Numbered from the stretch's first letter, positions 6,731 through 16,444 are shown. The stretch: DNA of 64,000 nucleotides from Hypnocyclicus thermotrophus (GCF_004365575.1 NZ_SOBG01000006.1:1-64000), one strand, 5' to 3'. Numbers and translations: made by a program. Notes: a model not told the origin generated them from the letters alone.

Positions 6731-8191
6731 TTAAATATTATCTGGTAATTCTATTCTATAAGCTCTTTTTTCAAAATTATTTGCTACTTTTAATAAAGTT
6801 GTTTCGTCAAAATGTTTTCCTAATAATTGCATCCCTATCGGTAATCCATTTTTATTTTTTCCTGTTGGTATTACAATCCCTGGAATACCTGCTAAATTTG
6901 CTGATATTGTAAATACATCTTCTAAATACATTTCAACAGGTGATTTTTTATCTGTTAATTTAAATGCAGTATTTGGAGTAGCTGGTGTAAGTATTACATC
7001 TACATTTTTAAAAGCTTTATCAAAATCATTTTTTATTAATCTTCTTACTTTCTGAGCTTGTTTATAATATGCATCATAATATCCTGCACTAAGTACATAT
7101 GTACCTATCATAATTCTTCTCTTTACTTCATCTCCAAAACCTTCACTTCTAGTTTTAATATAAAGATCTTTTATATCTTTATAATTTTCAGTTCTATATC
7201 CATATCTAATTCCGTCAAATCTAGCAAGATTTGAACTAGCTTCAGCTGGAGCAATTATATAGTAAGTTGATGGAGCATATTCTGTATGCAAAAGTGAAAT
7301 TTCTACTATTTCAGCCCCCATTTTTTTATATTCTTCAATAGCATTTTCTATTGCTTTTTTTACTTCATTATCCATACCATCTATAAAATATTCTTTTGGA
7401 ATTCCTATTTTTAGTCCTTTTATATCTTCATTTAAATTTTTTGTATAATCAGGAGTTTCTATATTTAAAGAAGTTGTATCCATCTCGTCATGTTTAGCTA
7501 TTACATTCATAAACATAGCTACATCTTCTACAGTTTTTCCAAAAGGTCCTATTTGATCAAGTGATGAACCAAATGCAATAAGTCCATATCTTGATACTCT
7601 TCCATAAGTTGGTTTAAGTCCTACTACTCCACAAAACGCTGCTGGCTGTCTTATACTTCCTCCTGTATCACTTCCTAGAGTAAGGATTACTTCTTGTGCT
7701 GCTACTGCTGTAGCGGATCCTCCTGACGAACCACCTGGTACTCTCTCTAAATCCCATGGATTTTTACTTTCTTTTATAAATGAAGTTTTTGTTGTCGAAC
7801 CCATAGCAAACTCATCCATATTAGTTTTTCCTATAAGAATCATACCTTCATCTTTTATTAATTTAACAACAGTTGCATCATAAATACCCTTATAATTTGA
7901 TAAAATTTTTGAAGAAGCAGTAGTTGGCTCACCATTGCTTACCATATTATCTTTTATTGCTACTGGTATCCCTTCAAGTGGTTTTAATTCTATTCCTTTT
8001 TCTATTTTTTCATCTACTTTTTTAGCTTGTTCTAAAGCGTTTTCTTTATCTAAATAAACAAAACTACCTATTTTATCTTCTACTTCATTTATTCTTTCAA
8101 AAATACTATTTACTATATCAACAGCTTTTATCTTTTTTTCTTTTAAAAGTTTAGAAAGTTCTTTAGCTGTTAATTTATATAATTTTTTCAT
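6731..8191 (-). CDS. gatA: Asp-tRNA(Asn)/Glu-tRNA(Gln) amidotransferase subunit A
   Basis: A 486-residue amidase-signature enzyme that releases ammonia from glutamine for GatB. The catalytic triad is visible at the family positions: Lys80 (VAIKDN), cis-Ser155 (PGGSSGGS) and nucleophile Ser179 (DTGGSIRQPA). The TAT-like N-terminal helices and the C-terminal segment GIPIGMQLLG-type (LPIGMQLLGKHF) are intact. It is paired with gatB, but gatC lies about 2.2 kb upstream behind a PAP2 gene and a glycosyltransferase gene. Confidence 0.97.
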   Translation of the reverse strand: MKKLYKLTAKELSKLLKEKKIKAVDIVNSIFERINEVEDKIGSFVYLDKENALEQAKKVDEKIEKGIELKPLEGIPVAIKDNMVSNGEPTTASSKILSNYKGIYDATVVKLIKDEGMILIGKTNMDEFAMGSTTKTSFIKESKNPWDLERVPGGSSGGSATAVAAQEVILTLGSDTGGSIRQPAAFCGVVGLKPTYGRVSRYGLIAFGSSLDQIGPFGKTVEDVAMFMNVIAKHDEMDTTSLNIETPDYTKNLNEDIKGLKIGIPKEYFIDGMDNEVKKAIENAIEEYKKMGAEIVEISLLHTEYAPSTYYIIAPAEASSNLARFDGIRYGYRTENYKDIKDLYIKTRSEGFGDEVKRRIMIGTYVLSAGYYDAYYKQAQKVRRLIKNDFDKAFKNVDVILTPATPNTAFKLTDKKSPVEMYLEDVFTISANLAGIPGIVIPTGKNKNGLPIGMQLLGKHFDETTLLKVANNFEKRAYRIELPDNI

Positions 8192-8266
8192 TTATTCCTC
8201 CTTTTAAAATCAAATACATAATTTAAACTTATTAACTTAAATTAATTATTTTATTTTTATAGAAAA

Positions 8267-8953
8267 TTAAATATTTTCTTTATTTAATTCATATATTGTT
8301 TTTGCTACTATTATACCTAAATATGCCCCTATTATTACATCGCTTAACCAATGCTTTCCTTCATAGATTCTAAATATTCCTATTAAACTTGCTACTATTA
8401 TACACAAAATTCTTATTTTTTTATTTTTATAAAAATAAAAAAATATAAAACACACTGAAAATCCTGTAATTGTATGACCTGAAGGAAAGCTTGTATTTGT
8501 ATAATTAAATATTTTATTAAATTTAAAAAAATTCAATTCATTAAAACTAACAAATGGTCTTTCTCTAAGTATTATATGTTTTAATATTTGTACAAAAATT
8601 CCTGAATATAAATTACTTGCAAGGGCTAATATAGATATTTTAGATAAATTTTTATTAAATTTAATTCCTACAAAATATAATATTATTAATGGTATTGATA
8701 TAATATCTGCCTTGCCTAAATTTTGAAAAAAAACTGCAATATTCCCTAAATCTATATTATTAATTTTTTTCCAAAATAACATAGTAATTTTCTTATCTAA
8801 TAAAAAAATTGATAATATTACAAAAAATAATACAATATATGTTGATATATTTTTAAAAAGATTATTTAAAAAGTGTTTTGTTATTTTTAAATATCCCTCT
8901 TTTATTATTTTATAAATAAAAAATAATAATAAAATATAAACTAATATCATCAT
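8267..8953 (-). CDS. PAP2-family membrane phosphatase
   Basis: A 228-residue polytopic membrane protein with the three phosphatidic-acid-phosphatase-2 motifs: KHIILRERP, SFPSGHT, and RIYEGKHWLSD with its essential His and Asp. The likely substrates are lipid phosphates or undecaprenyl diphosphate. The ATGATG start overlaps the TGA stop of the upstream glycosyltransferase, so the two are translationally coupled. That context and the GtrA and DPM1-like genes further up suggest recycling or dephosphorylation of a polyprenyl carrier (inference). Six or so transmembrane segments are apparent. Confidence 0.85.
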   Translation of the reverse strand: MMILVYILLLFFIYKIIKEGYLKITKHFLNNLFKNISTYIVLFFVILSIFLLDKKITMLFWKKINNIDLGNIAVFFQNLGKADIISIPLIILYFVGIKFNKNLSKISILALASNLYSGIFVQILKHIILRERPFVSFNELNFFKFNKIFNYTNTSFPSGHTITGFSVCFIFFYFYKNKKIRILCIIVASLIGIFRIYEGKHWLSDVIIGAYLGIIVAKTIYELNKENI

Positions 8954-10377
8954 TTTAGTCCCTTATAATTATAACATTTATAAATATAAAATGTTCTATA
9001 TACTTTATTTTTTCGTTTTATATCTATAGTTTTTATAAGTTTTACTTTATCAAAATCATATATTCCTCTTGGATCATCATTATAAAAACTATGTGCTATA
9101 AATATACCGTTTTTTCCTATAAGATTTTTTTCGTTTTGTAGAAAATCAAATTGTTCTATTTTTTTATTTAATGAATATACATAATCTTTATTTGGCAAAT
9201 AAAAATAAAGCTGTGATGCTGTTTGATATCTAGAACCAAATATAAACCAATTATTTTTATCTGTATACATATTTTGTACTATTTTCCCTACTTTATCCCA
9301 TCCATACATATCAGTTGTTATATCATCTTTTTCTGGTATTGGCAATATAGGATAAATTAAATGTATATATATTATCAATGATAATCCTAAAGCTGTTTTC
9401 CATCCTATATTAAAACTTTTTTTTCTTAAATTAACACTATGAGTATATACAATTAAAAGTGGAATATATGCTGTAGCCAACCAATGTACTTTTGATGGAT
9501 TTGAAAAAGAGCTTATAGTAAATATAGCTACTAAAGGTAATGCATAAAAAATTAATAATTTAACATATTTTTTATTAAAATTTTTTATACTTTCTTTAAA
9601 TAATCCGACAAAAATAATTGGCGATACTATTGCTATTTGTCCAAATAGAAATTGTGAAAATAAATATGGTCTAAATTTATATACTTTTTTTTGTCTTTCA
9701 ACTAAATGAAACGAAAAAGATATAAAATCATGCTGTATATTCCATATTATTACTGGTAAAAAAAGAAGTAAAGATAGAACAAATCCTAAATATACTTCTT
9801 TTTTAGTAAACCAAAATCTTTCTTCTTTATCAAATATCAAATAAAAAAATATTGCAGGATATACCATAAACATATTATATTTACTAATTAATCCAAGCCC
9901 TACTACAATCCCAAGTAGATACCAATATTTTTCTTTTTTCTCTTTTATTATTTTAATAAAAATATATAAACTCAATGTATAAAAAATAAGTAATGGTGTA
10001 TCTGGCAAACTCATTATTCCTGCAAGAGCAAAAAGTGGTATTATATTAAATAAAATTACACTCCAAAATGCTCTTTTTTTATCATAAAATAAATATATAC
10101 TTATTTTATATATTAATAATGATACTATTAATATTCCAATATTTGCAGGTAATCTCACTGCGAAATTATTATTTCCAAATATTAATGTAAATATTTTTAT
10201 AAAATATGCTATCATTGGAGGATGATCATAATAACTTATACCTAAATGATTTGACCACATCCAATAATACGCTTCATCATCTGTTAAATTAAGTACTGTC
10301 CCCCATATTAACCTAATTATAAAAAATATTAAAAGTACAATTAATACTCTATTTTTTTTTAATATTTTTTCAAACAT
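8950..10377 (-). CDS. ArnT/PMT-like glycosyltransferase family 39 membrane protein
   Basis: A GT-C fold glycosyltransferase of about 475 residues. The first periplasmic loop carries the acidic motif DDEAYYWMWSNHLGISYYDH, typical of GT39/PMT_2 proteins that use polyprenyl-phosphate sugars. About ten hydrophobic segments follow, then a soluble C-terminal domain. The start at ATG 10377 is preceded by AAGGAG; the longer frame begins inside gatC. It is a paralogue of the gene at 11310-12761. Acceptor unknown: lipid A, another glycolipid or a protein are all possible. Confidence 0.85.
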   Translation of the reverse strand: MFEKILKKNRVLIVLLIFFIIRLIWGTVLNLTDDEAYYWMWSNHLGISYYDHPPMIAYFIKIFTLIFGNNNFAVRLPANIGILIVSLLIYKISIYLFYDKKRAFWSVILFNIIPLFALAGIMSLPDTPLLIFYTLSLYIFIKIIKEKKEKYWYLLGIVVGLGLISKYNMFMVYPAIFFYLIFDKEERFWFTKKEVYLGFVLSLLLFLPVIIWNIQHDFISFSFHLVERQKKVYKFRPYLFSQFLFGQIAIVSPIIFVGLFKESIKNFNKKYVKLLIFYALPLVAIFTISSFSNPSKVHWLATAYIPLLIVYTHSVNLRKKSFNIGWKTALGLSLIIYIHLIYPILPIPEKDDITTDMYGWDKVGKIVQNMYTDKNNWFIFGSRYQTASQLYFYLPNKDYVYSLNKKIEQFDFLQNEKNLIGKNGIFIAHSFYNDDPRGIYDFDKVKLIKTIDIKRKNKVYRTFYIYKCYNYKGLK

Positions 10378-10387
10378 ATTACTCTCC

Positions 10388-10681
10388 TTAATTTTCGCCA
10401 ACTATTTTAGGAACCACAAAAGATCCTTCCAAAGACTCTGGGGCATTTTCTAAAGCTTTTTCATTTGAAATAGATTTTACTATTTTATCATCTCTAAATA
10501 CATTATAAATATCATTTATTTGTGCCAGAGGTTCTACTCCTTCTGTATTTACCTCAGATAATTTTTCAACAAATTTTAAAATATCATTTAAGTCATGTTG
10601 AAATCTTTCAATATCTTTTTCTTCAAATTCTAGCATTGATAATTTTGCTATTTTTAATACTTCTTCTTTTGATAATGCCAT
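10388..10681 (-). CDS. gatC: Asp-tRNA(Asn)/Glu-tRNA(Gln) amidotransferase subunit C
   Basis: A 97-residue protein of the normal size, with the GatC pattern: an N-terminal helix pair (SKEEVLKIAKLSMLEFEEKDIERFQHDLNDIL) and a C-terminal extended belt (EGVEPLAQ ... VVPKIVGEN) that wraps between GatA and GatB. It is essential for complex assembly. It is detached from gatAB by two envelope genes, and is only 12 bases downstream of a HAD phosphatase gene, within one apparent transcription unit. Confidence 0.95.
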   Translation of the reverse strand: MALSKEEVLKIAKLSMLEFEEKDIERFQHDLNDILKFVEKLSEVNTEGVEPLAQINDIYNVFRDDKIVKSISNEKALENAPESLEGSFVVPKIVGEN

Positions 10682-10693
10682 TTTAATTCCTCC

Positions 10694-11341
10694 TTAAATT
10701 CTCTCTCTTTTTAATATTTCTATTATATTATTAAAATTATTATATTTATAATGTCTTATATTATTTTCAGAACAGTATTTTTCTAAATTATGTCCTATTT
10801 TTGCAAATACATAATCTGCAGATGTTACACACGGTATATCAGAACTTCCATCTCCGATAAATATTACTTTTTTATACTCTGTCTTATATTTTTCAACTAT
10901 ACTTTTCTTACAAATTCCTTCAAATGCCTCATTTACATCATATGGAAATGTTACTTTTATCCCATTATTAGTAAAATTTACTTTGTTTGAATAAATATGT
11001 TCAATTGGTATATTAATTTCATTTTTTTCAAAATTCGGTAATATATTTTCATAAGCTCCCGCACTAACTACTCTTATATTGTAATTAATATATTCTAAAA
11101 ATTCTTTAAAATATGGATCTAATACTATGTTTTTAATTACATTTTTCTTGTACTCTTCTTCATCAATATTAAGACTTTCCACAAGTCCTTTTATATAATC
11201 TCTTACTCTTAGTTTTCCTTCTTTAAATTTTTTTTGATATTCATATACAAGTTCTTTATTATACTGTTTTAATAATTCATCAGTACTATCTTTTAAACTT
11301 ATAGTTTTATCAAAGTCTACTAAAAAGATTTTTTCTTTCAT
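10694..11341 (-). CDS. HAD-superfamily phosphatase (MtnX/SerB-like)
   Basis: A 215-residue soluble HAD phosphatase. Motif I is DFDKT (D9 nucleophile, D11 acid), motif II is VSAG and motif III is GDGSSDIP. The helical cap between motifs I and II resembles MtnX and phosphoserine-phosphatase types. The substrate is not predictable from sequence. ATG 11341 has AGGAGAG upstream and overlaps the preceding glycosyltransferase gene by 32 bases. It sits between glycosyltransferase and gatC genes, so it may dephosphorylate a sugar or amino-acid phosphate (weak inference). Confidence 0.75.
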   Translation of the reverse strand: MKEKIFLVDFDKTISLKDSTDELLKQYNKELVYEYQKKFKEGKLRVRDYIKGLVESLNIDEEEYKKNVIKNIVLDPYFKEFLEYINYNIRVVSAGAYENILPNFEKNEINIPIEHIYSNKVNFTNNGIKVTFPYDVNEAFEGICKKSIVEKYKTEYKKVIFIGDGSSDIPCVTSADYVFAKIGHNLEKYCSENNIRHYKYNNFNNIIEILKRERI

Positions 11342-12761
11342 TAAAACTCTCCTCTTTTTCATCTATACATTCATACACAAAATATTCTTTTTTTATTAAA
11401 TCATTTCTATAATTTAATTTCTGTAATAAATTTACTTTACTAAATCTTTTTTCCAATTTTTCTTTAAAATTAATTTTTCCAATATATATAGCTCTTTTAA
11501 TAGGATGTTTTAAATCTTTTTTCCATAAATCATATTGAGAGAATCTAGTACTATCTAAAATATAAGTTTTTTTTGGCATATTTAAATAATATGCAATTTC
11601 AGAGCCATGATAAGAATCTATTAATAAATATTCATAGTTCTTTAAATTTATTTTTTTATCTAAACCTTTATATACCGTATCAAAACCTTTTAATCTATAC
11701 TGTAATATTTTTATAGGTTTAGGTAAAATTGGAATAAATTCTGGTGTTTTAACTAATCCTACTACAATAACAGTAAATATTATAGCTCCTTTTAAAGTTT
11801 TTTTCATATTATTTTTCACATAAAAATAAGCTAAAAATATTGCTCCACTTATATATGCTGGTGCTGTCCAATTTGGTTCTGATTTTTTATATAATGCATT
11901 ATATGCAAAAAATATAAATACAAATATAAAGTTTATAAAAAAATATCTAAGTTTTTTATTTTGCCAAATATATTTAAAATATTTAATTATAAAATAAAAA
12001 ATCGTTACAAAATATACTGGATGAAAAATTAAAATTTGACCTCCAATAAATTCTAAAAATTTATCAAATCGAATAATTTTTTTTATAGCTACTCCATGAT
12101 TAAATTGAAATCCAAATGATATAAAATCATTTTGATAATTCCAATAAAGAACTGGAAACGAAACTATTATTCCCAAAATTACAGCTAAATAGAAATCCTT
12201 TTTAAAAAATACTTTTCTATATTCTTTATCACTTAAAAGAAATATTATCATTACTATAGCTATTAATATTGCTGTATATTTTGATAAAAAAGCACATCCC
12301 ATAAAAATAGAAGCTAAATATATCCCTCTTCTCTTGTCTTCAAAAATATATTCATAAGCAAAATATAAAGATAAAGTCCAAAATAGTATCAACGGCGAAT
12401 CTGGGGTAATTAGCATAAATCCCCCTTGAACTATTATTGTTGATAAAAAAATATATATACTATATTTTGCAACTTTTTTATCAAAGGCTTTTTTAGCAAG
12501 TTGATATACTATATATGCAGATAAACTTATACTAAATAAAGCAGGTAATCTTATAAAAAATTTATTATCACTAAAAATTGTAAATATTTTTATAAAATAT
12601 GCTACCATAGGTGGATGATCAAAATATGATAATTGTAATCTTTTTGACCATACCCAATAATAAAGTTCATCACTATAAAAAGGCCATAATATATTAAAAA
12701 AAATATTTATTAATACTACAAAAGAAAGTACTCTTTTTGTTTTAATATCCATATTATTCAC
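11310..12761 (-). CDS. ArnT/PMT-like glycosyltransferase family 39 membrane protein (second copy)
   Basis: A 483-residue GT-C glycosyltransferase paralogous to the gene at 8950-10377. The motif SDELYYWVWSKRLQLSYFDHPPM aligns with that of its sister. Multiple transmembrane helices follow, and a soluble tail of about 90 residues ends the protein. Its start overlaps the end of the DPM1-like gene by eight bases. A dolichyl- or undecaprenyl-phosphate sugar made by that neighbour is the probable donor, flipped with GtrA help; this is inference from gene order. Confidence 0.85.
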   Translation of the reverse strand: MNNMDIKTKRVLSFVVLINIFFNILWPFYSDELYYWVWSKRLQLSYFDHPPMVAYFIKIFTIFSDNKFFIRLPALFSISLSAYIVYQLAKKAFDKKVAKYSIYIFLSTIIVQGGFMLITPDSPLILFWTLSLYFAYEYIFEDKRRGIYLASIFMGCAFLSKYTAILIAIVMIIFLLSDKEYRKVFFKKDFYLAVILGIIVSFPVLYWNYQNDFISFGFQFNHGVAIKKIIRFDKFLEFIGGQILIFHPVYFVTIFYFIIKYFKYIWQNKKLRYFFINFIFVFIFFAYNALYKKSEPNWTAPAYISGAIFLAYFYVKNNMKKTLKGAIIFTVIVVGLVKTPEFIPILPKPIKILQYRLKGFDTVYKGLDKKINLKNYEYLLIDSYHGSEIAYYLNMPKKTYILDSTRFSQYDLWKKDLKHPIKRAIYIGKINFKEKLEKRFSKVNLLQKLNYRNDLIKKEYFVYECIDEKEESFNERKNLFSRL

Positions 12762-13482
12762 CTTTTAATTTATTTTTATTAAATCTCATCCAAACTACTT
12801 TTAATACAGCTTCCAAAAATATTTTTTTAGACATTTTAGATTTTCCTAGTGTTCTATCTTCAAATATAATTGGTATTTCTTTTATTCTTAATCCTTTTAA
12901 CCAAACTTTATAGTTTAATTCTACTTGAAATGAATAACCATTAGATATAATTTTATCTAAATCTATTTTTTCCAATGTTTCTCTTCTAAAACATTTAAAT
13001 CCACCTGTAAAATCATTTATTTTTGCTCCTAATATAATTCTAGAATAAAGACTTCCGCCTCTACTAATAAATTTTCTAATAATTCCCCAGTTTTTTACTC
13101 CTCCACCTTTTACATACCTACTTCCTATTACAAGGTCATTATTTTCTATCTCTCTTAAAAAATCTGGAATATATTTTGGATTATGTGAAAAATCAGCATC
13201 CATTTCAAAAATATAATCATATTTTTTTTCTAAGGCCCATTTAAATCCTGCTATATATGCAGTCCCTAACCCTAATTTCCCTTTTCTTTTCATTAAAAAA
13301 AGTTTTTCTTTATATTTATCTCCCATTAATCTTTCAATTATTTCATAAGTTTTATCCGGAGAATTATCATCTACAATTAATATATTCAAATCATTTTTTA
13401 CAGAATATATTAATTCTAATAATTTTTCAATATTCTCACTTTCATTATAAGTAGGTATAATTATTAATGTTTTTTTACTCAT
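12754..13482 (-). CDS. polyprenyl-phosphate mannosyl/glucosyltransferase-like GT2 enzyme (DPM1 type)
   Basis: A 242-residue soluble GT-A glycosyltransferase. Motifs are IIPTYNESENI at the N terminus, VDDNSPDKT for nucleotide-sugar binding, the DAD signature (EMDADFSHNPKYIP) and GSRYVKGGG. There is no C-terminal membrane helix, as in the short DPM1 class. By family it transfers a hexose from a nucleotide sugar to a polyprenyl phosphate on the cytosolic face. It overlaps gtrA upstream and the GT39 gene downstream by eight bases each, making a compact three-step cassette of carrier loading, flipping and transfer. Confidence 0.9.
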   Translation of the reverse strand: MSKKTLIIIPTYNESENIEKLLELIYSVKNDLNILIVDDNSPDKTYEIIERLMGDKYKEKLFLMKRKGKLGLGTAYIAGFKWALEKKYDYIFEMDADFSHNPKYIPDFLREIENNDLVIGSRYVKGGGVKNWGIIRKFISRGGSLYSRIILGAKINDFTGGFKCFRRETLEKIDLDKIISNGYSFQVELNYKVWLKGLRIKEIPIIFEDRTLGKSKMSKKIFLEAVLKVVWMRFNKNKLKGE

Positions 13483-13921
13483 TACTATCTCCTTCTATTT
13501 TTTTGTCTTTAAATGTTATAAAATAATTTCCTAAAAAATTAAAAATTGTAGCAATTCCTATTGCAAAAAATTGTGCTAAAACTTTTGAAAATTTTAAATG
13601 ATCTTTTAAAAAGCTAACATTAGAAAATACTCTTATAAATATTTCTAAAAATATTAAATTTATTATAAAATTTATTGAACTTATAATCATAAAATTCATA
13701 TATTTTTCTTTAATGGTTTTATTTATCCCTTTATCTCTAAAAGTCCATAAAAAATTCCAAATAAAATTGTTTGTAACTGCAAATAAAAATGCAATACTTG
13801 CTGTTAAAACTGTATTTGTTACATCAAACACATATGTAAGTACTGAAAATACAGATAAATTAACGATTACTCCACTAGCACCTACTATTCCAAATTTTAA
13901 AAACATTCTAATTATTTCCAT
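13475..13921 (-). CDS. GtrA-like membrane protein
   Basis: A 148-residue protein with four hydrophobic helices and the GtrA-family opening LKFGIVGASGVIVNLSVF. Its motif FVTNNFIWNFLWTFR-like (AVTNNFIWNFLWTFRDKG) is the family signature. GtrA proteins are thought to flip polyprenyl-phosphate-linked sugars. ATG 13921 is preceded by TAGGAGGA, eight bases after the rluB stop. It starts the envelope-glycosylation run that ends at PAP2. Confidence 0.85.
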   Translation of the reverse strand: MEIIRMFLKFGIVGASGVIVNLSVFSVLTYVFDVTNTVLTASIAFLFAVTNNFIWNFLWTFRDKGINKTIKEKYMNFMIISSINFIINLIFLEIFIRVFSNVSFLKDHLKFSKVLAQFFAIGIATIFNFLGNYFITFKDKKIEGDSNE

Positions 13922-13928
13922 ATTCCTC

Positions 13929-14648
13929 CTAAAGTGTTTTCAAATAATTTAATTCTTCTTCTGTTAGCTTTTTATATTCTCCAACTTTTAAATCCCCTAA
14001 TTCAATTTTTCCTATTTTCACTCTTTTTAAATAAATTACTCTATTGTCTATAGCTTTTATCATTCTTCTAATTTGTCTATTTCTTCCTTCTCTTATTGAT
14101 ATATAAAAACTTGTTTTATTACTTTCATATTCAACATTTTCAATTATTGCTGGCAATGTTAGTCCTTCTTCTAATTCTATTCCATTTTCTAATTTGTCTA
14201 TATCAAATTTTGATAATTTATTTTTAACTACAACAAAATATTTTTTGTAGATTTTACTTTTAGGATGCATTATTTTATTAAATATCTCTCCGTCATTTGT
14301 AAGTAATATAAGACCTTCTGTTTCAAGATCTAATCTTCCTATTGGATATATTCTTTTATCTGTTTTTATTAATTCTACTATTGTTTTTTCTCTTGTATCT
14401 TTTACTGCAGATAAATATCCTTTTGGTTTATTTAATTTATAATAAACTTTTTTTTCTATTTCTAAACTAATTTTTTCCCCGTCAATTTCTATTGTATCAC
14501 TACAATTTACTTTTATTCCAGGTTCTGGAAATTGTCCATTTATTTTTATTCTATTATCTAATATCATTTTATCTATTTCTCTTCTAGAACCTATACCTAT
14601 ACTTGCTAAAAATTTATTAATTCTTATTTTTTCCAATCTCTTCACCAT
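13929..14648 (-). CDS. rluB: RsuA/RluB-family rRNA pseudouridine synthase
   Basis: A 239-residue enzyme with an N-terminal S4 domain (IRINKFLASIGIGSRREIDKMI) and a catalytic domain carrying GRLDLETEGLILLT, where the Asp is the nucleophile. The C-terminal EGRNRQIRRMIKA motif is present. It isomerises a uridine in 23S or 16S rRNA; RluB versus RsuA or RluE cannot be settled by eye. The start overlaps scpB by 32 bases. ATG 14648 lacks a clear Shine-Dalgarno, and TTG 14636 is a possible alternative. Adjacent scpB and rluB are common in Firmicutes and Fusobacteria. Confidence 0.85.
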   Translation of the reverse strand: MVKRLEKIRINKFLASIGIGSRREIDKMILDNRIKINGQFPEPGIKVNCSDTIEIDGEKISLEIEKKVYYKLNKPKGYLSAVKDTREKTIVELIKTDKRIYPIGRLDLETEGLILLTNDGEIFNKIMHPKSKIYKKYFVVVKNKLSKFDIDKLENGIELEEGLTLPAIIENVEYESNKTSFYISIREGRNRQIRRMIKAIDNRVIYLKRVKIGKIELGDLKVGEYKKLTEEELNYLKTL

Positions 14649-15189
14649 CTTTATTATTTTTATTTTCTTGATTTTCTTTAATTTTTTCTCTTATCTCTCG
14701 ATAATTTGGTAATTCTTCTAAAGAATTAATATTTAAATATGCACAAAAATCTTCTGTTACTTCATATAAATTTGGATTCCCAATTTTTTCAGCTTTTCCA
14801 ACTACTTTAACTAATTTTTTTTCATGCAAAGAAGAAACAACTCCATCTACATTTACACCTCTTATTTTTTCTATTTCACTTTTAGTTATTGGTCCATTAT
14901 ATGCTATAATCGTAAGAGTTTCAAAAGCAGCTCTACTTAATTTTTTAGGTTTTACTTCTGGATTAAAATATCTATAAACTGCCTCTCCACAATTTGGGTT
15001 TGTTACCAATGAGACTTTTTCATTTTCTATTTTTACATTAATTCCATTATCTTTTCTTAATTCTTTTAATTGAAATAAAGCTCTTTTCATATCTTCTATA
15101 TCTAATTCAAAAAAATTAGCGAGTTCTTTCATCGATATATCTTTTGCTTTTAAAAAAAGTATAGCTTCTAATTCATTTAACATCTGCAT
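14617..15189 (-). CDS. scpB: segregation and condensation protein B
   Basis: About 190 residues with the two winged-helix domains of ScpB. The signature PKKLSRAAFETLTIIAYNGPITKSEIEKIRGVNVDG is intact. ScpB dimers bind ScpA to form the SMC condensin kleisin complex for chromosome segregation. A Lys/Glu/Asn-rich tail of about 25 residues is disordered. ATG 15189 is preferred, with AGGTGAG upstream; GTG 15198 overlaps that site. scpA and smc are not in the window. Confidence 0.92.
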   Translation of the reverse strand: MQMLNELEAILFLKAKDISMKELANFFELDIEDMKRALFQLKELRKDNGINVKIENEKVSLVTNPNCGEAVYRYFNPEVKPKKLSRAAFETLTIIAYNGPITKSEIEKIRGVNVDGVVSSLHEKKLVKVVGKAEKIGNPNLYEVTEDFCAYLNINSLEELPNYREIREKIKENQENKNNKDGEEIGKNKN

Positions 15190-16444
15190 AATTCTCACCT
15201 AATATTTCTTTTAATTCTTGCATAAAATTTATATTATATTTTTCTCCTAATAAATTATTTTCATTAATAAATAATAAATCTTTTTTATTATATTTATTCA
15301 AATTTTGTTTATATTCTTTATCAAATATATTTTTTAATAATTTTATTTTTTCTTCAATTTCTAAACTTATTTTATCGTTAATATAATATCCTTTTATTTT
15401 TTTTAAAATAGTATATGTAATTAAAATATTTTCAATATAATATCCTTTTGGTTTTTTTATATCTCTTCCATTATCAAATATTAAACCATTTTTATTAATT
15501 TTTTCTAAAATTTTACTAAGATATTTTATTTTTATATTTTCTTGATTTTCACTTAAAAATTCTGTATCATTTGTTATTTTAATATATTCTAAAAAAACAT
15601 ATAAAAAAAGCATATTTGAATAACATAAATTTTCCCCTAAATCATTATTTAATTCAAAATTTAAAATTTCTTTTACATCATCTAAATATCCATTTTTTAA
15701 TAAATATAATGCTGAAAAAAACATATTTTCTCTATTTATAGAAAAATTTTTATTATAAAAAAAATTAATACTTCCATCTAAGTTTTTATTCATCAATATT
15801 TTTTTTATAATAACATCTTCTTTACCTTCATATTTAAAATATTCTTTCATTTTTATTTTTTTAAAATCACTTTTTTCTATAAATATATTTATTTCATCTA
15901 TTCCATTATTATTTATGATAACAATACTTTCTTCAATATCTTTTATTTTTTCTTCTCCATTTTTTAATTTTTTATTTAAAAAATTTTCTATAGTGCTAAA
16001 ATAAGCATTTAAATTATTTGAAAAAAAATAAAAATCATTATATTTATAGTATTTTTCTTCTTTTCGCAATTTTGATTCTTTTTCTGGTTTTATAAAAGTA
16101 ATCAACTTTATATCTTTATTATATGTATTTGTTATTAATTTTATTATTTTTCTATTTAAATAAAGATATATTTTTACATCTAATTTATAATTGTTTTCAA
16201 ATAAAAATAATAATTCTATATTATCTTTATTCTCTATTTTTTTTACTTCTTTTATATCTAAAAACTTATTTTTATGAAACATTTTAAATTTAATTTGTTT
16301 AATAATTTTTTTATTTTTTTGTATATTATATATATCAATAATATCAAAATTATCAATTTTATACTGAAGTAAACTATTACTATATATACTTATTCCAAAA
16401 CTAATTGAATATACAAATAAAAAAAGTATTACTATTTTTTTCAT
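15173..16444 (-). CDS. secreted hypothetical protein, possibly alpha/alpha-toroid fold
   Basis: A 423-residue protein with a clear signal peptide (KKIVILFLFVYSISFG). It is very rich in Ile, Lys, Asn and Phe. The first 200 residues look like beta strands. The second half (MFFSALYLLKNGYLDDVKEILNFEL ... NGLIFDNGRDIKKPKGYYIENILITYTIL) alternates amphipathic helices in a way reminiscent of six-hairpin glycosidases, but no catalytic motif is certain. Likely periplasmic or surface. It starts after the mreB terminator with GAGGTAA before ATG 16444 and overlaps scpB, so it may be co-transcribed with scpB-rluB. Confidence 0.7.
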   Translation of the reverse strand: MKKIVILFLFVYSISFGISIYSNSLLQYKIDNFDIIDIYNIQKNKKIIKQIKFKMFHKNKFLDIKEVKKIENKDNIELLFLFENNYKLDVKIYLYLNRKIIKLITNTYNKDIKLITFIKPEKESKLRKEEKYYKYNDFYFFSNNLNAYFSTIENFLNKKLKNGEEKIKDIEESIVIINNNGIDEINIFIEKSDFKKIKMKEYFKYEGKEDVIIKKILMNKNLDGSINFFYNKNFSINRENMFFSALYLLKNGYLDDVKEILNFELNNDLGENLCYSNMLFLYVFLEYIKITNDTEFLSENQENIKIKYLSKILEKINKNGLIFDNGRDIKKPKGYYIENILITYTILKKIKGYYINDKISLEIEEKIKLLKNIFDKEYKQNLNKYNKKDLLFINENNLLGEKYNINFMQELKEILGENYADVK

